Source of the DNA: Planoprotostelium fungivorum
Taxonomy: Eukaryota > Evosea > Variosea > Cavosteliida > Cavosteliaceae
Direction: 5' to 3'
NCBI GenBank assembly: GCA_003024175.1
Contig: MDYQ01000254.1
Coordinates: 60,041-124,040 of the forward strand
Length of the DNA: 64,000 bases
Position 1 is the stretch's first letter. Each line of letters opens with the position of its first letter. Position numbers and translations under genes: made by a program. A model generated the notes under the pieces. It did no database searches. It was given only the letters and a program-made list of their open reading frames with translations, and was not told where the DNA came from. Shown piece by piece: positions 10,001-21,221 of the stretch.

Positions 10001-12893
10001 AGAGAGGAAACTCTTAGAGGACATGCAGAGGGAGAGAGAAGAAGCGAGAGCGAGGAGAGAAGAAGAAGACAGGAAACAGAGAGAATTGTCGAAGGAATTC
10101 GACAGAAAATTCGACGAAGGATGGGCGAAGAGCTTGGAGGAGGCGAAAGAGAGGGAGAGGGAGAAGATTCAGAGAGCAGAAGGTGAGTCCACGTCATCAC
10201 TTCATCCTCCCCAGAATAAAATGAAATAAAACATTGACAATCAATAGCGGAAGAGAAGGCCTCCAAATTAAGAGCAGAAGAGAGGAAGAAGCAAGAAGAA
10301 GAGAAGAAGAGAGAAACGGAAGCTGAGAAGAGGAGAGAGACAGAAATAGAGAGGAAGAGGGAAGCTGAAGCGAACAAGAGGAGAGACGAAGAGAATAGGA
10401 AGGCACACAGAGAAGAGACTGAAGAAGAGGCTCCAAGAGAGAGAAAGCTCAGCCGCGGCGGCGAGATCAAGATCATACAACCCAAGGTGGCTCGTTGTAG
10501 ATCGTCAAATTCCGTCGAAATTTCTCACCCCCTGACAGGTCGTGGGCAGGGCTCTCCCCCAGCCGAAACCTCGATCGGACTCAACTTCGTCGACAACTTC
10601 GTCGACAACTTCTTCCCTCCGTTCGTCCATCGACACGACATCCAGTAGCCCCCTGAAAGTCAGCGAAATTTCATCGGAAACTCCCAAAATAGAATCACCG
10701 CGGAGAACCGAACCCACGAGGCCCGAGCCGTTCGTCAGAGCTGAAAAACCGGTGAAAATTGCGGCCGCCGTGACACCCGATGGCGTGGATGAAGATGATA
10801 TAATGGGAAAGGTAGAAGCGAGGAGGAGAGAGAAGCAGGAGGCCATCACACACGATCACGAGATCGATTTCAGGAACGTCTTGAAGGTGAAGAGTCGAGA
10901 TGGAATGGGAGGCTGAGTGTTGGACAGAAGAAGAACGAAGAGAAGGTGGAGAAGAGTGAAGAGATTAAGCCACAGAAGGTAGAGAAGAAGGAAGAAAAGA
11001 AGGAAGAAAAGAAGGAAGAGAAGAAAGAAGAGAAGAAGGTAGAAAAGAAGGCGGAGAAGAAAGCAGAGAAGAAGAAAGAGGAGAAGAGAGAAGAGAAGAT
11101 TGCCGAGGTAGCGGTCGAAAAAGAACCCGCCGTGGAGAAGAAGGAAGACTCCAAGAACAAGGTGGGAGATCTTCCCGCCATCGAGATGGTTTTGAAATTT
11201 GAATAGGTCAAGGCGGTCGCGCTGCTGAACCAAACGGTGAAACCGAAGGCGGGAGGAAAACCAGATTTCACCAAACCAGCTGCCGCCAAAAATTCCGAGA
11301 AAAAGGAGGCCGCTCCCCGTGCAGCAGAACCGGAAAAACCTCCAGTAGAGATCGTAAGATCTTCCGACCCAGTACATCGTACAGCGGGAGTGAGATTTCG
11401 TCGGAATTTCGTCCGTTCTAATCGCTGTACAGGGTGATGATGATGACATCATCAGTAAAGTAGAGGCGAGAAGGAGAGAGAAGCAAGAGGCCATATCACA
11501 GAACCAAGAGACAGCTCACCAGGTGAGAACGAATCATTGTGTTTTATTCAGCGTCTACAACGTGCCAATAGGTCGACTTCAAGAGCATGCTGAAGAAGAG
11601 AGGAGATGAAGAAGAGACGAAGAAGAAAGAGCAAGCGAAGGAACAAGAGAAGAAGGAACAAGAGAGAAAGAAAGAAGTAGAGAAGGCTGAGCAGGATGCA
11701 AAGAAAGCAGAAGAGAAGAGGAGAGAAGAAGAAAAGGTGATTTATTGTTCATCTACAACGACTGACCCGTACAAGGAGGCTGATGCCAAGGCGAAGAGAG
11801 AAGCAGAAGAAAAGGTAAGTGATGTCATCCATCTACAATGACTAAAGAGATAACAGCTGAAGAAGGAGGACAAATCGAAGAAGGAAGCCGAAGCAAAGGC
11901 GAAGAAGGAAGCAGATGAGAAGGTGATGAGTGATGACGTCATCCATCTACAATCAACCAACTATCTGCAGGCCAAGAGAGAAGCAGGAGAGAAGGCAAAG
12001 AAAGAGGCAGAGGACAAGGTGAGTTCTACTCTATTCGTCAATTCAGACACAAACGATCAACAGGCCAAGAAACAAGAAGAGAAGGAGAAGAAGGAAGCTG
12101 CTGAGAAGGAGAAGAAGGAAGCTGCTGAGAAGGAGAAGGAAGCTGCTGAAAGAGACGACAGAGAGAGAAAGGCAGCCGAAGAAAATGTGAAATAGTGTGT
12201 GAATCTCTCTTCTAATTTGAAAAAGGAAAAGAAAGAGGCTGAGCTGAAATCGAAGAAACAATCTGAAGAGAAGGCGAAGAAGGAAGCTGAGGCTAAGGCT
12301 AAGAAAGAAGCAGAGGAGAAGGTGATCGATGACCTCACGATGATGTAATGTGACATCAATAGGCTAAGAAGGAGGCTGAAGAGAAATCGACAAAGGCGAA
12401 GAAGGAAGCTGAAGTAAAGGCGAAGAAAGAAGCTGAAGAAAAGGTGATAACCTGTTTTAACATTTTTTCATGTTTCTCACCGAAATCAGGCCAAGAAGGA
12501 GGCAGAAACCAAAGCGAAGAAGGAGGCAGAAGAGAAGGTGAGACGATGACATCATCGGCCAACGATCAATCGATTCATCAGGCCAAGAGAGATGCAGAAG
12601 AGAAGGCCAAGAAGGAAGCCGAAGAAAAGGCAAAGAAGCCGGTAAGTCACCTCTCGGTTCGTCTCATCTCATTCTAAATGAGACACAGGTCAACGAAGAA
12701 GCTGATCTCATCACATCGGTCAACTCCATGTTGCAAGGTTCCTCTCTCTCAGCGAAGAAGAAGAGGAGCACCAGCACGACGGCCAACAACCTCTTTGGAG
12801 ATCAACCCAAAAAATCCGCCAAGGCATTCTCCCTCTTCGCCGATGATGACGAGGAGGATGTCACAAAGTCCTCACTGTTTTAATAAAGAAAGG
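7086..12893 (+). CDS. giant coiled-coil protein with SAM domain, two DFRxxL-like motifs and Lys/Glu repeat tail
   Basis: Start MSATLQQAAEERRNKKESK at 7086. More than 20 short introns are read; the product is well over 1,000 residues. Layout: (1) Glu/Lys/Arg coiled coil, 7086-9520. (2) A SAM-like domain at about 9525-9900, read as FPEVAQWLSTNGLKELGDKM, then FDTLRALCDLSDSDLQFMNV, then KDAATRNRVLQATQQL, once a 48-base intron (about 9593-9640) is removed. (3) Basic/acidic coiled coil to 10480. (4) A Ser/Pro linker, then two repeats of a module KVEARRREKQEAI followed by IDFRNVLK or VDFKSMLKK (10780-10890 and 11440-11600). (5) An array of AKKEAEEK-type exons, 11587-12640. (6) A basic/acidic tail ending FSLFADDDEEDVTKSSLF. 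The DFRxxL-like motif resembles actin-binding motifs of myosin light chain kinase, so a cytoskeletal scaffold is inferred, not shown. The stop codon overlaps AATAAA. Confidence 0.75.
9733..9869 (+). repeat. intronic CAT/CAC triplet tract
   Basis: An intron starts with GTAAGTCACCATCATC after the exon end TRNR and ends at ATCAG before VLQATQQL. Most of it is an irregular run of CATCAC/CATCAT triplets (about 9738-9820). It can be read as polyhistidine on + or Asp-rich on -, but sits between splice sites inside the SAM-domain gene. Confidence 0.75.
11587..12640 (+). repeat. tandem array of Lys/Glu exon modules
   Basis: At least seven consecutive exons encode variants of AKKEAEEK (for example AKREAGEKAKKEAEDK, AKKEAETKAKKEAEEK, AKRDAEEKAKKEAEEK). 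Each typically ends with GAGAAG or GAAAAG followed by a GT donor, so the introns are phase 0 and about 35-60 bases long. Symmetric exons with near-identical content point to serial exon duplication or slippage. The encoded segment should be a long charged single alpha-helix or coiled coil. Confidence 0.75.
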
Positions 12894-12897
12894 CACA
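12892..12897 (+). terminator. poly(A) signal overlapping the stop codon
   Basis: The TAA stop (12891-12893) of the coiled-coil gene overlaps AATAAA by two bases, implying a very short 3' UTR. Confidence 0.55.
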
Positions 12898-13042
12898 GCT
12901 GCTTCCACATTTGCACCACTACCATTGTCCCTGACTCCTCTACTGATGAGAACCAGTCCGAGGTCCGTTCATGCCCAATCATTTTAACCCTCTCATTATT
13001 ATCCGAAGACCAGAACGGGGTTGAGGGATTTTACTGCCATAT

Positions 13043-13309
13043 CTAGAAAATACTCTCATCGGTACCCTTTCTTCCTTCCTTAGCCGATGCCACGACCTCC
13101 GGTTGATCCAAGTTCCACAATAAGTAAACTTCACTTGTCTGAAGAGCAGAACCTGCGTCGGTTGCTGGGAGAGAGGCTCGCAGGATGATGGATTTACGGA
13201 CCTCAAGGAGCGCATCACTCACTTCTCCTCTCGGCGTCTGCTGCTCGTCTTCTTTATAAAGGTTCCGCAGATTCATATGCGGAAAGGAGATTCTGTGTTG
13301 GTTGGTCAT
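13043..13309 (-). CDS. small unrecognised protein
   Basis: An open frame of 88 codons starts MTNQHRISFPHMNLRNLYKE. Its centre contains a plausible intron: donor GTGAGTGATG after TPRGE and acceptor CTTCAG before TSEVYLLWNLDQPEVV. Splicing would give about 60 residues ending KEGRKGTDESIF. No family is recognised. The start lies 18 bases from the start of the divergent plus-strand gene, which leaves almost no room for two separate promoters, so it could also be chance. Confidence 0.4.
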   Translation of the reverse strand: MTNQHRISFPHMNLRNLYKEDEQQTPRGEVSDALLEVRKSIILRASLPATDAGSALQTSEVYLLWNLDQPEVVASAKEGRKGTDESIF

Positions 13310-13326
13310 TCTTTTCCTGTACCAAT

Positions 13327-16300
13327 ATGTACCAACTGGTCGGTCTCCTCTTCTTATCCTTGGCTCTCGCCATCAGCGCCGACGTCTATAACGTTGCAAC
13401 GGTGAATGACATCAGCACCGGTGAGGAAGTATCCCTACGACGATGGAGCTGACCTTTGATAGTCTGGACTACTGCGACAAAGAAGGGAGATGCCAACATC
13501 GTCCTTCAAGTCACTGCCCCCCTGTCTTCTTCCACGTTCAAGGCCATCACTTTGAACGGTAATAAGACTGTCTCGGTCACTCTGACTGCCAGCTCCCTCA
13601 CCTCGGTGACCAACGTGTCTCTCACGTTTGCATCGGTCAGTGGATCTGCAACCGTCTCTAACATCAGTTTTTTTGGAGGATTAACCCCCACCACCGGCAA
13701 CATCTTGGTCTTAAACGTTCCAACTGTTACCATCAACAACTGTGCTTTCACCAATGTATTCGTCAACTGTATGTTTCGCATATCATCCGATGGACTGACG
13801 ATATGATGCAGCCCCGATTACCACCACATCTACCACATTCCTCATCACGAACACCTTGTTCACTGGTCTGAACACTAACTATGGTGTCTATCTCAGCTCT
13901 CAAGGATCGTACGAGGCTCGCAACTGCAACTTCACTCAGAACTCGATGAAATACTCCGCTTTCTACACCGTGAATGGAGGAACCACAATCACCATCACAG
14001 ACTCCATCTTCATCGGAAACTCCGTCACCACATCCATCAACCAGGGTGTAATCAACAGAAAGTCTTACCGTTCCGCCACCATCAGAGGTTGCATCTTCTC
14101 ACAGAACAATGGTAATCATCTCCCGTCGGATCACATGATTTCATCTCACACCACACAGTCGCTCGTCTCCTCAGCGGTACTTTCTCTGCCACCTTTTCCA
14201 TCTCCAACTGCAACTTCACGGAGAACATCGCCCTCTACGACATCATCTCCACCCAGACTGGCTCCCCCTCTCTCGTCACCGTTCAGAACGCAAACTTCAC
14301 CTCCAACACCGCCGGCAACATCTTCTACCTCCCGGACACCAAGAGTCAGCTCGTCTTGACCAATGCCATCCTATCTGACAGCAACGTGGGCAGCACCATC
14401 TACACCAACGCCCTGTCCATCCAACTCAACAACGTCGACAATACCGGAGGCTACAACTCTTTCTTTCTCAATGCCGATCGCAGCTCGGCCACTGCCCCAG
14501 TCGGAGCATTCGTCACCGCTCGCAATTCCATCTTCCGCAACGCAGACAACTCTGTCATCTTAACTCGCAATTTCGACAGCCTCAACGTGACCGGCTGCAC
14601 CTTCACCGGCGCCACATTGGCCACCGGAGAATATCCCGTCATTGCAGTGTCCGCCTTCACCGTGTCCGTCACTTCTTCCCAGTTCGACACCATCACGGGC
14701 CCTTACGCCGTGTTCGTCACCGGCTCTTACGTCCTCGGTGCGATCACCCTCGATGGCAACACCTTCTCGAACGTCCAAGTGTTGAACCAGATCTACGGAT
14801 TGACCGCATCCACATCTCAGCTGTCCGTGTCGAACAACCGATTCACCGACGTGCAGGGGGCCATCCTCTACAGCACCGGGAATCAAACTCTCGTTCACGC
14901 CAACGTCATCGTTAACGTGACGTCCAACGGTAACGTCTTCTCTCTGTCGGGAGCCAGTCTCGCTTTCTACGACAACCAGTTGACTGAGGTCACCACTTCC
15001 GGCTGTGGAGTTTCATTCAGAGGAGACGTGGCTGCGTCTCTGATCAAGGTGGACCACGTTGCTGTTCAGGGTTTCAGTGGGTCGGCCACAGTGTGCGTCG
15101 CCGCCAGCACTTCACTCCTCCAATTCTCCGATTCTTCAGTGGAGGCCTCCACTGGATCGGCTCTGTCCGTCACAGCATCTCAAGTCAACGAGCTGAACGT
15201 GTACAACAACGAATTTTCGGTGAGTTCCACGTGACTTTTCGCACTGACGTAGGCAGGGTATCTCCGCTGTCTCCGGCTCTGCTGTCTCCGTTAGCGCTCA
15301 GACTTCGACCGTCACGGTACGATCTACAATGCGACAACATTTCATTAAGACGTGCAGGTCGCCTTCTTCCGCAACAATGTGATACAGAACGTCGCAGCAC
15401 AGAACGGAGGAGCTCTCTCTCTCGCCGGACCAGTACAAGCTGTGACCATCGGTGACTCCATCTTCTCCTTCAACAGCGCCAGCTCTGGTGGTGCCTTCTA
15501 TATTGCCTCTCAGAATCTGGTGTTGATCTCAAATTCCACCATCACGAACAACAACGCCGCCACCGGTGGAGCTTTCACTCTGTCGGGTGCTAGCCTCAAG
15601 GTATATAACAGCCTGTTGCTCGGCAACTCTGCCGTCAATGGTTCTCTCGTCTACGCCACGGCTGCTTCCTCTGTCGATGGGAATGGAAACGTCATCGACA
15701 CGAAGGACATCACCACCGCGTCTGGTTCTCCCCTGACTCTCAGTGGAGACTTCCAGACTACCATCTCCTGTCCCAACGGTACTATTCTTGACAATCCATG
15801 CCACTCACTTTTCTCGCAGGTAACTTGGTCACTTACTCCAACGGAATCAGCTGCGATGCGTACGGATTCGTACCCCCTACCACCAGCTCCACGACTGCCT
15901 CCAACTCCGCCACCGCTGCGCTTACTTACGGTTGCGGTGGTAACACACTTCCGTCGGGATACACTCGTGGCTCCACCACCACTTTTGTCCTTCCGGCCGG
16001 TTACGCTCCCAACCAACCCATCCGTACCTACACGGTCCACGTACCCTCCGATTATACCTTTACCAACACCCCCATTGTCTTCTCTTTCCACGGTGCTACT
16101 CAGACTTCCGCCGTAGAGGAAGATATTTCGAGCTTGTCTACGTCTGGGCTCAAGATCAACAACAGCCCCTTCATCGCAGTTTACCCTCAGGGAGTTGCAG
16201 GTACCAAGGGTACGACGGCCTGGTTGGGTGATTCGAAATGAGACGAAGGAGGGTGGCTGATGAAGGACAGGTGCTCCGTACTCGAACACGAGCGTAGATG

Positions 16301-17012
16301 ATGTCGGTTTCACCCTGCAGATCTTAGACATCCTGAAGAACGATCTGTGTGTCGATGAGAGCAGAGTGTACGCCACCGGTAAGTCCAACGGAGGAGGCTT
16401 CACCAATTATTTGGCTTGTACACCGGTCGCTGCCGCCAAGTTTGCCGCCTTCTCCACGGTCAGCGCCGCCATCTACACCGGTACGTCATTGCGTACACTT
16501 ACCCCTCACCGTACGTAGATTACACTTTCGGACTCGGAAATCTGTGCCAAATCAACCGCGGTATTCCTCTCATGGACTTCCACGGTACCGCCGATGACGT
16601 CATCCCTTACAACGGAGGGTTCTCTAACAACGCCAACATCACCGCCTCCCCCTTCTTCGTCTCCGAATGGGCCTCCAGACTCAACTGTGACCTCACCGCT
16701 TCCACTCTTCAGACCATTGGAGGAGTGAGCTTTTCATCTCGTTCGAGTCGAGGCTGATGCGTTCGACAGGGTGTCGTGAACCAGACCACCTGGACCACCG
16801 GCTGCAGAGCTGGAGCTCAAGTCGTTCACTTCAAGATCCAGGACATGGACCACGCCTGGCCCAGAACCACACTGCCTAATTTGTGCAACGGTTTGGCTGG
16901 AAACAACGACTGTGACCCTACCGTCATCAACGCCAACGACTACATCCTTCCCTTCTTTACTCAGTATCCTCTTCCCTCCACCAATAGTGCAGATCGATTC
17001 ACCACCAACTAG
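13327..17012 (+). CDS. secreted beta-helix protein fused to a CE1-type esterase domain
   Basis: Signal peptide MYQLVGLLFLSLALAISA. Residues encoded by about 13450-15800 form many parallel beta-helix rungs (for example ITDSIFIGNSVTTS, NVTGCTFTGATL, LLQFSDSSVEASTG), pectin-lyase-like and rich in N-glycosylation sites. After an intron at about 15779-15820 the chain continues CPNGNLVTYSNGISC, a Ser/Thr linker, and an alpha/beta hydrolase of the feruloyl/acetyl-xylan esterase or PHB-depolymerase (CE1) type. Hallmarks are FSFHGATQT, nucleophile motif GKSNGGG (about 16380-16400), an acid candidate in FHGTADDVIP (about 16590) and a His in DMDHAWPR (about 16835). All three catalytic residues appear present. 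Likely a secreted enzyme that binds and de-esterifies plant or microbial wall polysaccharide. Frame continuity across the junction argues for one gene. Confidence 0.85.
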
Positions 17013-17486
17013 TTTTGGTTAGATGGATAAACAAATTTCGTGTTTTGTCCGTCCTCCCTCATCTTAAAGTTTCGTTGCTCGATGAGGAATTCTCTATATA
17101 GGCCAGAGATGACCAACCAGTTTTACCACTGTTTAACAATGAGCCCTTTTTGTCTATCAACATTGGCTCATCCTTTGCTCATGCTGGACAAAGTTCTTCG
17201 TACGATCTTGCGACACGTCGATTCTTGGGTCTATACATATTTTGACAACGGCTTCAAATTGTGATGGACAATGTTATTTGACTTTTATCTGTGTCCTTGA
17301 GCCAAATACTTCCACATATATCTGAATTCGTCTGAATTTTTAACCAAACAGACATTTGAAAGACATAAATATGTGTGTCATTGTTCTGAATTCGAATAAA
17401 ACGACAACATAAAGGACAAGAACACAAATGTTTGTCCAGTGCAACTTCACACGTTGGCTTAGTATTATTTCCATACTCCAACAGCG
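17013..17486. other. intergenic region, no gene supported
   Basis: 474 AT-richer bases between two secreted-protein genes on the same strand. Open frames here are short and low in complexity. A TATA-like TCTATATAGG lies at about 17091 but is nearly 400 bases from the next start, so its role is doubtful. Confidence 0.4.
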
Positions 17487-18882
17487 ATGAGAAGCATTAT
17501 CTTCTTAGCTCTCGTCACCCTAGCCATCTCCTACGACCTATCCAATAAGAAAACCATCTGGAACGATGGACTATCTGCACACATTTCTTTAACGCAAGTG
17601 ACTCCACGAACCAGCGGCTACACCATCTCCCCAGCCAATCTATCCTCTTGCGCAGGTTGGGACGCCTGCGATCCCAATAACGCAAATACAAACTATAAGG
17701 TGATCGATCCGCGTGTACGATGTGAATCTGACCACGACACAGAACGAAGGAGTGCCGGTCAACAGCACCTGGTACATCAATTTTGACGATGAAACGTGGA
17801 TAGAACTGTGCATCTGCAAGGGTTATGTGATGGATCAGAACGCCATGGCAAAAGCTCTCTCTTACGTGAGACACCGCCACATCGAGAGACTCAACTTCAT
17901 CGCAACAGGTACCACCCTCCGTGAGAAGTAGCGTCAACCGTGTCACCCAGAGGCCGACCGGAAACGGTGCGGTCACCTTTGGCAATTCGGCGATCTACAA
18001 GGGACAATATCTTCCCGAAGTCTTCGTTCACGAATCATCTCATTCTTTCGATTGGTGAGTCGTGAGAGTCGAACGATGGCTGACTCTGTCAGGTCCAACA
18101 AGGTCTCCAGTCAGGCGGTGTGGCTTAATGCCATCGGTAACGACTCTTGTGTGCCTGATCCATACGCTCGAACAAACGAGGCGGAAGACTTTGCACAGAC
18201 CTCGGTCTTGTATTGATTCCTCACCTATAGTAATGCTGCCGATAAGGTCTTGCAGAACGGAACATTTCAGTGCTGGTCAAGATCGAGACAAGTGGCCAGC
18301 ACTTTCATGCCCTACAACACATCGAGAGAGTTCGATTCAAGAGAGAAGGTGTGACATCACGTCTTCACTGTTCTTCATGGTGACGATGATGCAGGTGATC
18401 ATCACATCGAAGACTTCTGGAGGGCGTCTAAACTATGTGAACACCCAAGTGGTTACCAATTCGACCAACTCTGGAACTTGGCAGTTGGTTCCAGCCAGTA
18501 ACAACTATTACCTGATCTGCGAGAGCGGAGACAAGACCATGAGCTGTCTCGATGCCCTGGGCCAGACTCATTCAAACGACCAACTCTTCATCTATTATCC
18601 CAGAAACGGAGGAATCAACCAGCAGTGGTCCTTCTTCCCGGATGGAAAGGGTGAATTTTGCTTAATTCACATGAAATGGCTTATGTAACGAAAGGTTATT
18701 ACAAGATCGTCAACCGAGCGAACGGTCTGGCCCTCACGAACCGAGGTTGTGCAACGGCGAGTGCATCCACGACTGTTGTCTTTGGTGCAGATGGTACAAA
18801 CGATTGTCTCCTGTGGAAGGTGGTCAGGCCCAATCCTACCACGAGCAAGTCTTCCGTGAAACAGACTGCCACTGCTGTTTAG
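17487..18882 (+). CDS. secreted HExxH metallopeptidase-like protein with ricin-type lectin tail
   Basis: MRSIIFLALVTLAISY is a signal peptide. The N-terminal domain carries VFVHESSHSFDW with the zinc-ligand motif HESSH at about 18029-18043. This resembles the putative metallopeptidase fold of fungal conidiation-specific Con-13-like proteins; that link rests on motif context only. The second half, from about 18390, reads as a ricin B-type beta-trefoil. It shows repeated strands such as YYLICESGDKTMSCLDALG, a QxW motif in INQQWSFFPDG, and YYKIVNRANGLALTNRG. Introns of about 40-50 bases separate roughly seven exons. A peptidase targeted to glycoproteins by its lectin tail is a reasonable inference. 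The third zinc ligand was not identified. Confidence 0.7.
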
Positions 18883-18987
18883 ACCGATGACGATCTACAA
18901 TACACATTCACTATCTAAAAAATCTACGTGTGGTCGTTTCACGAGTACTGACTCTTGCCTCTTCTCTTGTTGATCGCTTTATTTCCT

Positions 18988-21037
18988 CTACAGAGTGTAA
19001 TTGGGTTCGTCTCTTCCTTTGACTCTCAGGTCTTTGAACCATTGCACTAACACTTGATCTTCTTCCTCTTCTTCGGCAAAGCTGTACATCATGTCGATCG
19101 CCTGCTGGTTTCAGGGTTTAACTCTTACACTCTCCTCACCTTTCCTTTTAGCTCTAATTGGATGGTGGGAAGGTTTGGTGTCTCAGCATCTTCTGGCTGG
19201 GACAGTTGGTACAGACAGACTAAACATTTTCTGCACAAGTTTAATTCGATGGAGAATATTCCAAAGTGAAGATGAGGATTTCGACGTTAATGATTCGAAT
19301 CTCAAATACCTCAGAAGGCGGGAATCTTGATAATCGTGATCGCTCGATATGTAAGAACGTAAGACGGTCGTGATGACCGATGCAACTGTGCCCTCCACGA
19401 TGACAGCTTCCTGTGAGATTTCGTATCCAGTTTTCAACCGAATTTCTCACCCCATTCTTCATGGTATCCACCCTCAACGACCAACTGTCCAAATTTTCGT
19501 TACGTCGGGTTACGTCGGACAGTGCGTCCACGATTGGATGACACAACAGTGCCGATTCCTTGTGTACCCCCCGAGAAAATAAAACAAATAAAAGGTTCAA
19601 GAGGGTCCGCAGCCCGTGGGTGTCCGTTGTAGATCGACCGTCTTGGCCTGAATCTCTTACCGCGTTGACGTGACGGTAGTTAACGTGAAGTGTATCGTAT
19701 AGGGTGGAGAAGAGGGTGATGCTGAAGACCGTCGTGGCGGGTACGTCCGAGGGTACAAACTGTAGACATAGATAAATCGTCTGTCTACAACGATGTAGAT
19801 GGAAGCTCACCACGGTCGGTGTGTGGAAATAAGAGTAAACGTAATTCACCACCCCCGTCGTCGTTCTGTCCGGAACAATCTTCTCACTCCTGTGCTGATC
19901 AGCCATCGGAAAAACGGAAGAACGGAAAAACTCACTTGATGTCTCCCATGTCTTCTGCAAGGGTGACGTGTATCAGTTCGTACAATTTACGTAAGACCTC
20001 CGGTTGGTCATTCAACAGGATGACATAAGGATTGTCTCGATCTGCAGGTCTGTAGCTCAGCAGAATGTGGAAGATCATCATGATGTCGATGTGACATGCG
20101 TAAATTACGCTTTCTATGGATAGAACGTGAGCTAAGGTGTCGGCGAGTGACATCTGGTTACGTGTCAGTACGCATCGTGGGAGGATGACTACCTCCATGA
20201 TGTAACGAAGGAATGGATTCGTCTCTGAATTTTCTGTACAGGCACACATGACCAACAAGAGACGAATAGAAGGTGGAATGAGAGCTTCTGCTCGATGATC
20301 AACGTCATGCATTGTGATCAAGATGTAGATACCTCCTTCGATGTTCATGATGCATCGGAGGGTGGAGAGGGTGTTGCTGATGACCACATCGGTGAGAGAT
20401 TTGTCCATGAGAAGAGTGGTGACATCGTAATCTGGGAAAGGGAATTTCCGAGACATCACGCCCCGAATGAGAACACTCAACATCTGTTGGCGATGAGATG
20501 TATGCATGAATGATTCATTCCACCTCCATAGCATGAGATGTGGCAGCTGGGTGATGGGGTCCAGAGATTCTCTCTACGCAGCGATCGTATAGGCGATTAA
20601 GGGATGTCTGATGGAACAAATCAGCGGGAATGATCCGAATCATGATACGACCTTCTTCGACAATAAATACGTTTCGTCTTGTTGGGATAAGAATCTTGAA
20701 ATGATCGAATGATCTGGTCTAAGAAGAAAGAAATCCTCCCAATCGGTCGATGTTGCTGTTCATCCGTTTAGTTATAAATCACTGACGGATAATCTACCTT
20801 TGTCTCCGTACTCCAAGAGACATTCTAGATGATATGCAAATTTAGATTTCAATTGAGAACCAGCGCTGTTTCGAAGAATATTTCGACGATCTGTAGGTGT
20901 TACAAAGATGTTCAGCGAATCTAATCACTCGATATTGGCTCATTAATTCCTACAGGATCCAACAGCGAGGGGTCTTTAGACAATGTCTTCCTCCACAAGG
21001 CTCCAAGTGACGTAGTATTTGCAGTTGTTTCACTCAT
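18988..21037 (-). CDS. unrecognised helical protein (ARM-like character)
   Basis: Start ATG at 21037 gives MSETTANTTSLGALWRKTLS. Introns with CAG acceptors join exons in frame through FKILIPTRRNVFIVEE, MLSVLIRGVMSRKFPFPDY, LRCIMNIEGGIYILITMHD, ILLNDQPEVLRKLYELIHV, GVVNYVYSYFHTPTV and CLVCLYQLSQPEDAETPNL. The end is FKDLRVKGRDEPNYTL and TAG at 18988. The repeated amphipathic helices look like an alpha-solenoid. A relation to the SPIN90/Ldb17 leucine-rich family crossed my mind but no diagnostic motif was found. No signal peptide or membrane span. Tail-to-tail with the metallopeptidase gene, about 105 bases apart. Confidence 0.6.
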
Positions 21038-21221
21038 TCAAGTCTGATCGATCATGGTGATTCTGCTGACACGGCTGTAAATCAATTTGATGCGAATTTC
21101 ATCAGAGATTCATTCATTTATTCGCACGACAACACACTGCGTGTCCATACGATCCAACTGTACAGTGAGAGTCTACCGATCCATCAGTGACGCTCTCGTC
21201 CCTGTGGACTCACCTCCGTCG

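Noticed and set aside
9856-10485. Minus-strand frames of about 210 codons rich in Ser/Leu
   Set aside because: Antisense shadow of the Glu/Arg-rich coiled-coil exons.
14451-14898. Minus-strand frames of 80-110 codons
   Set aside because: Antisense of the beta-helix exons of the CE1 fusion gene, which has a signal peptide and clear protein pattern on the plus strand.
20041-20062. GTAGCTCAGC string resembling part of a tRNA D-arm
   Set aside because: It lies inside a coding exon and no cloverleaf, T-loop or acceptor stem could be matched around it.
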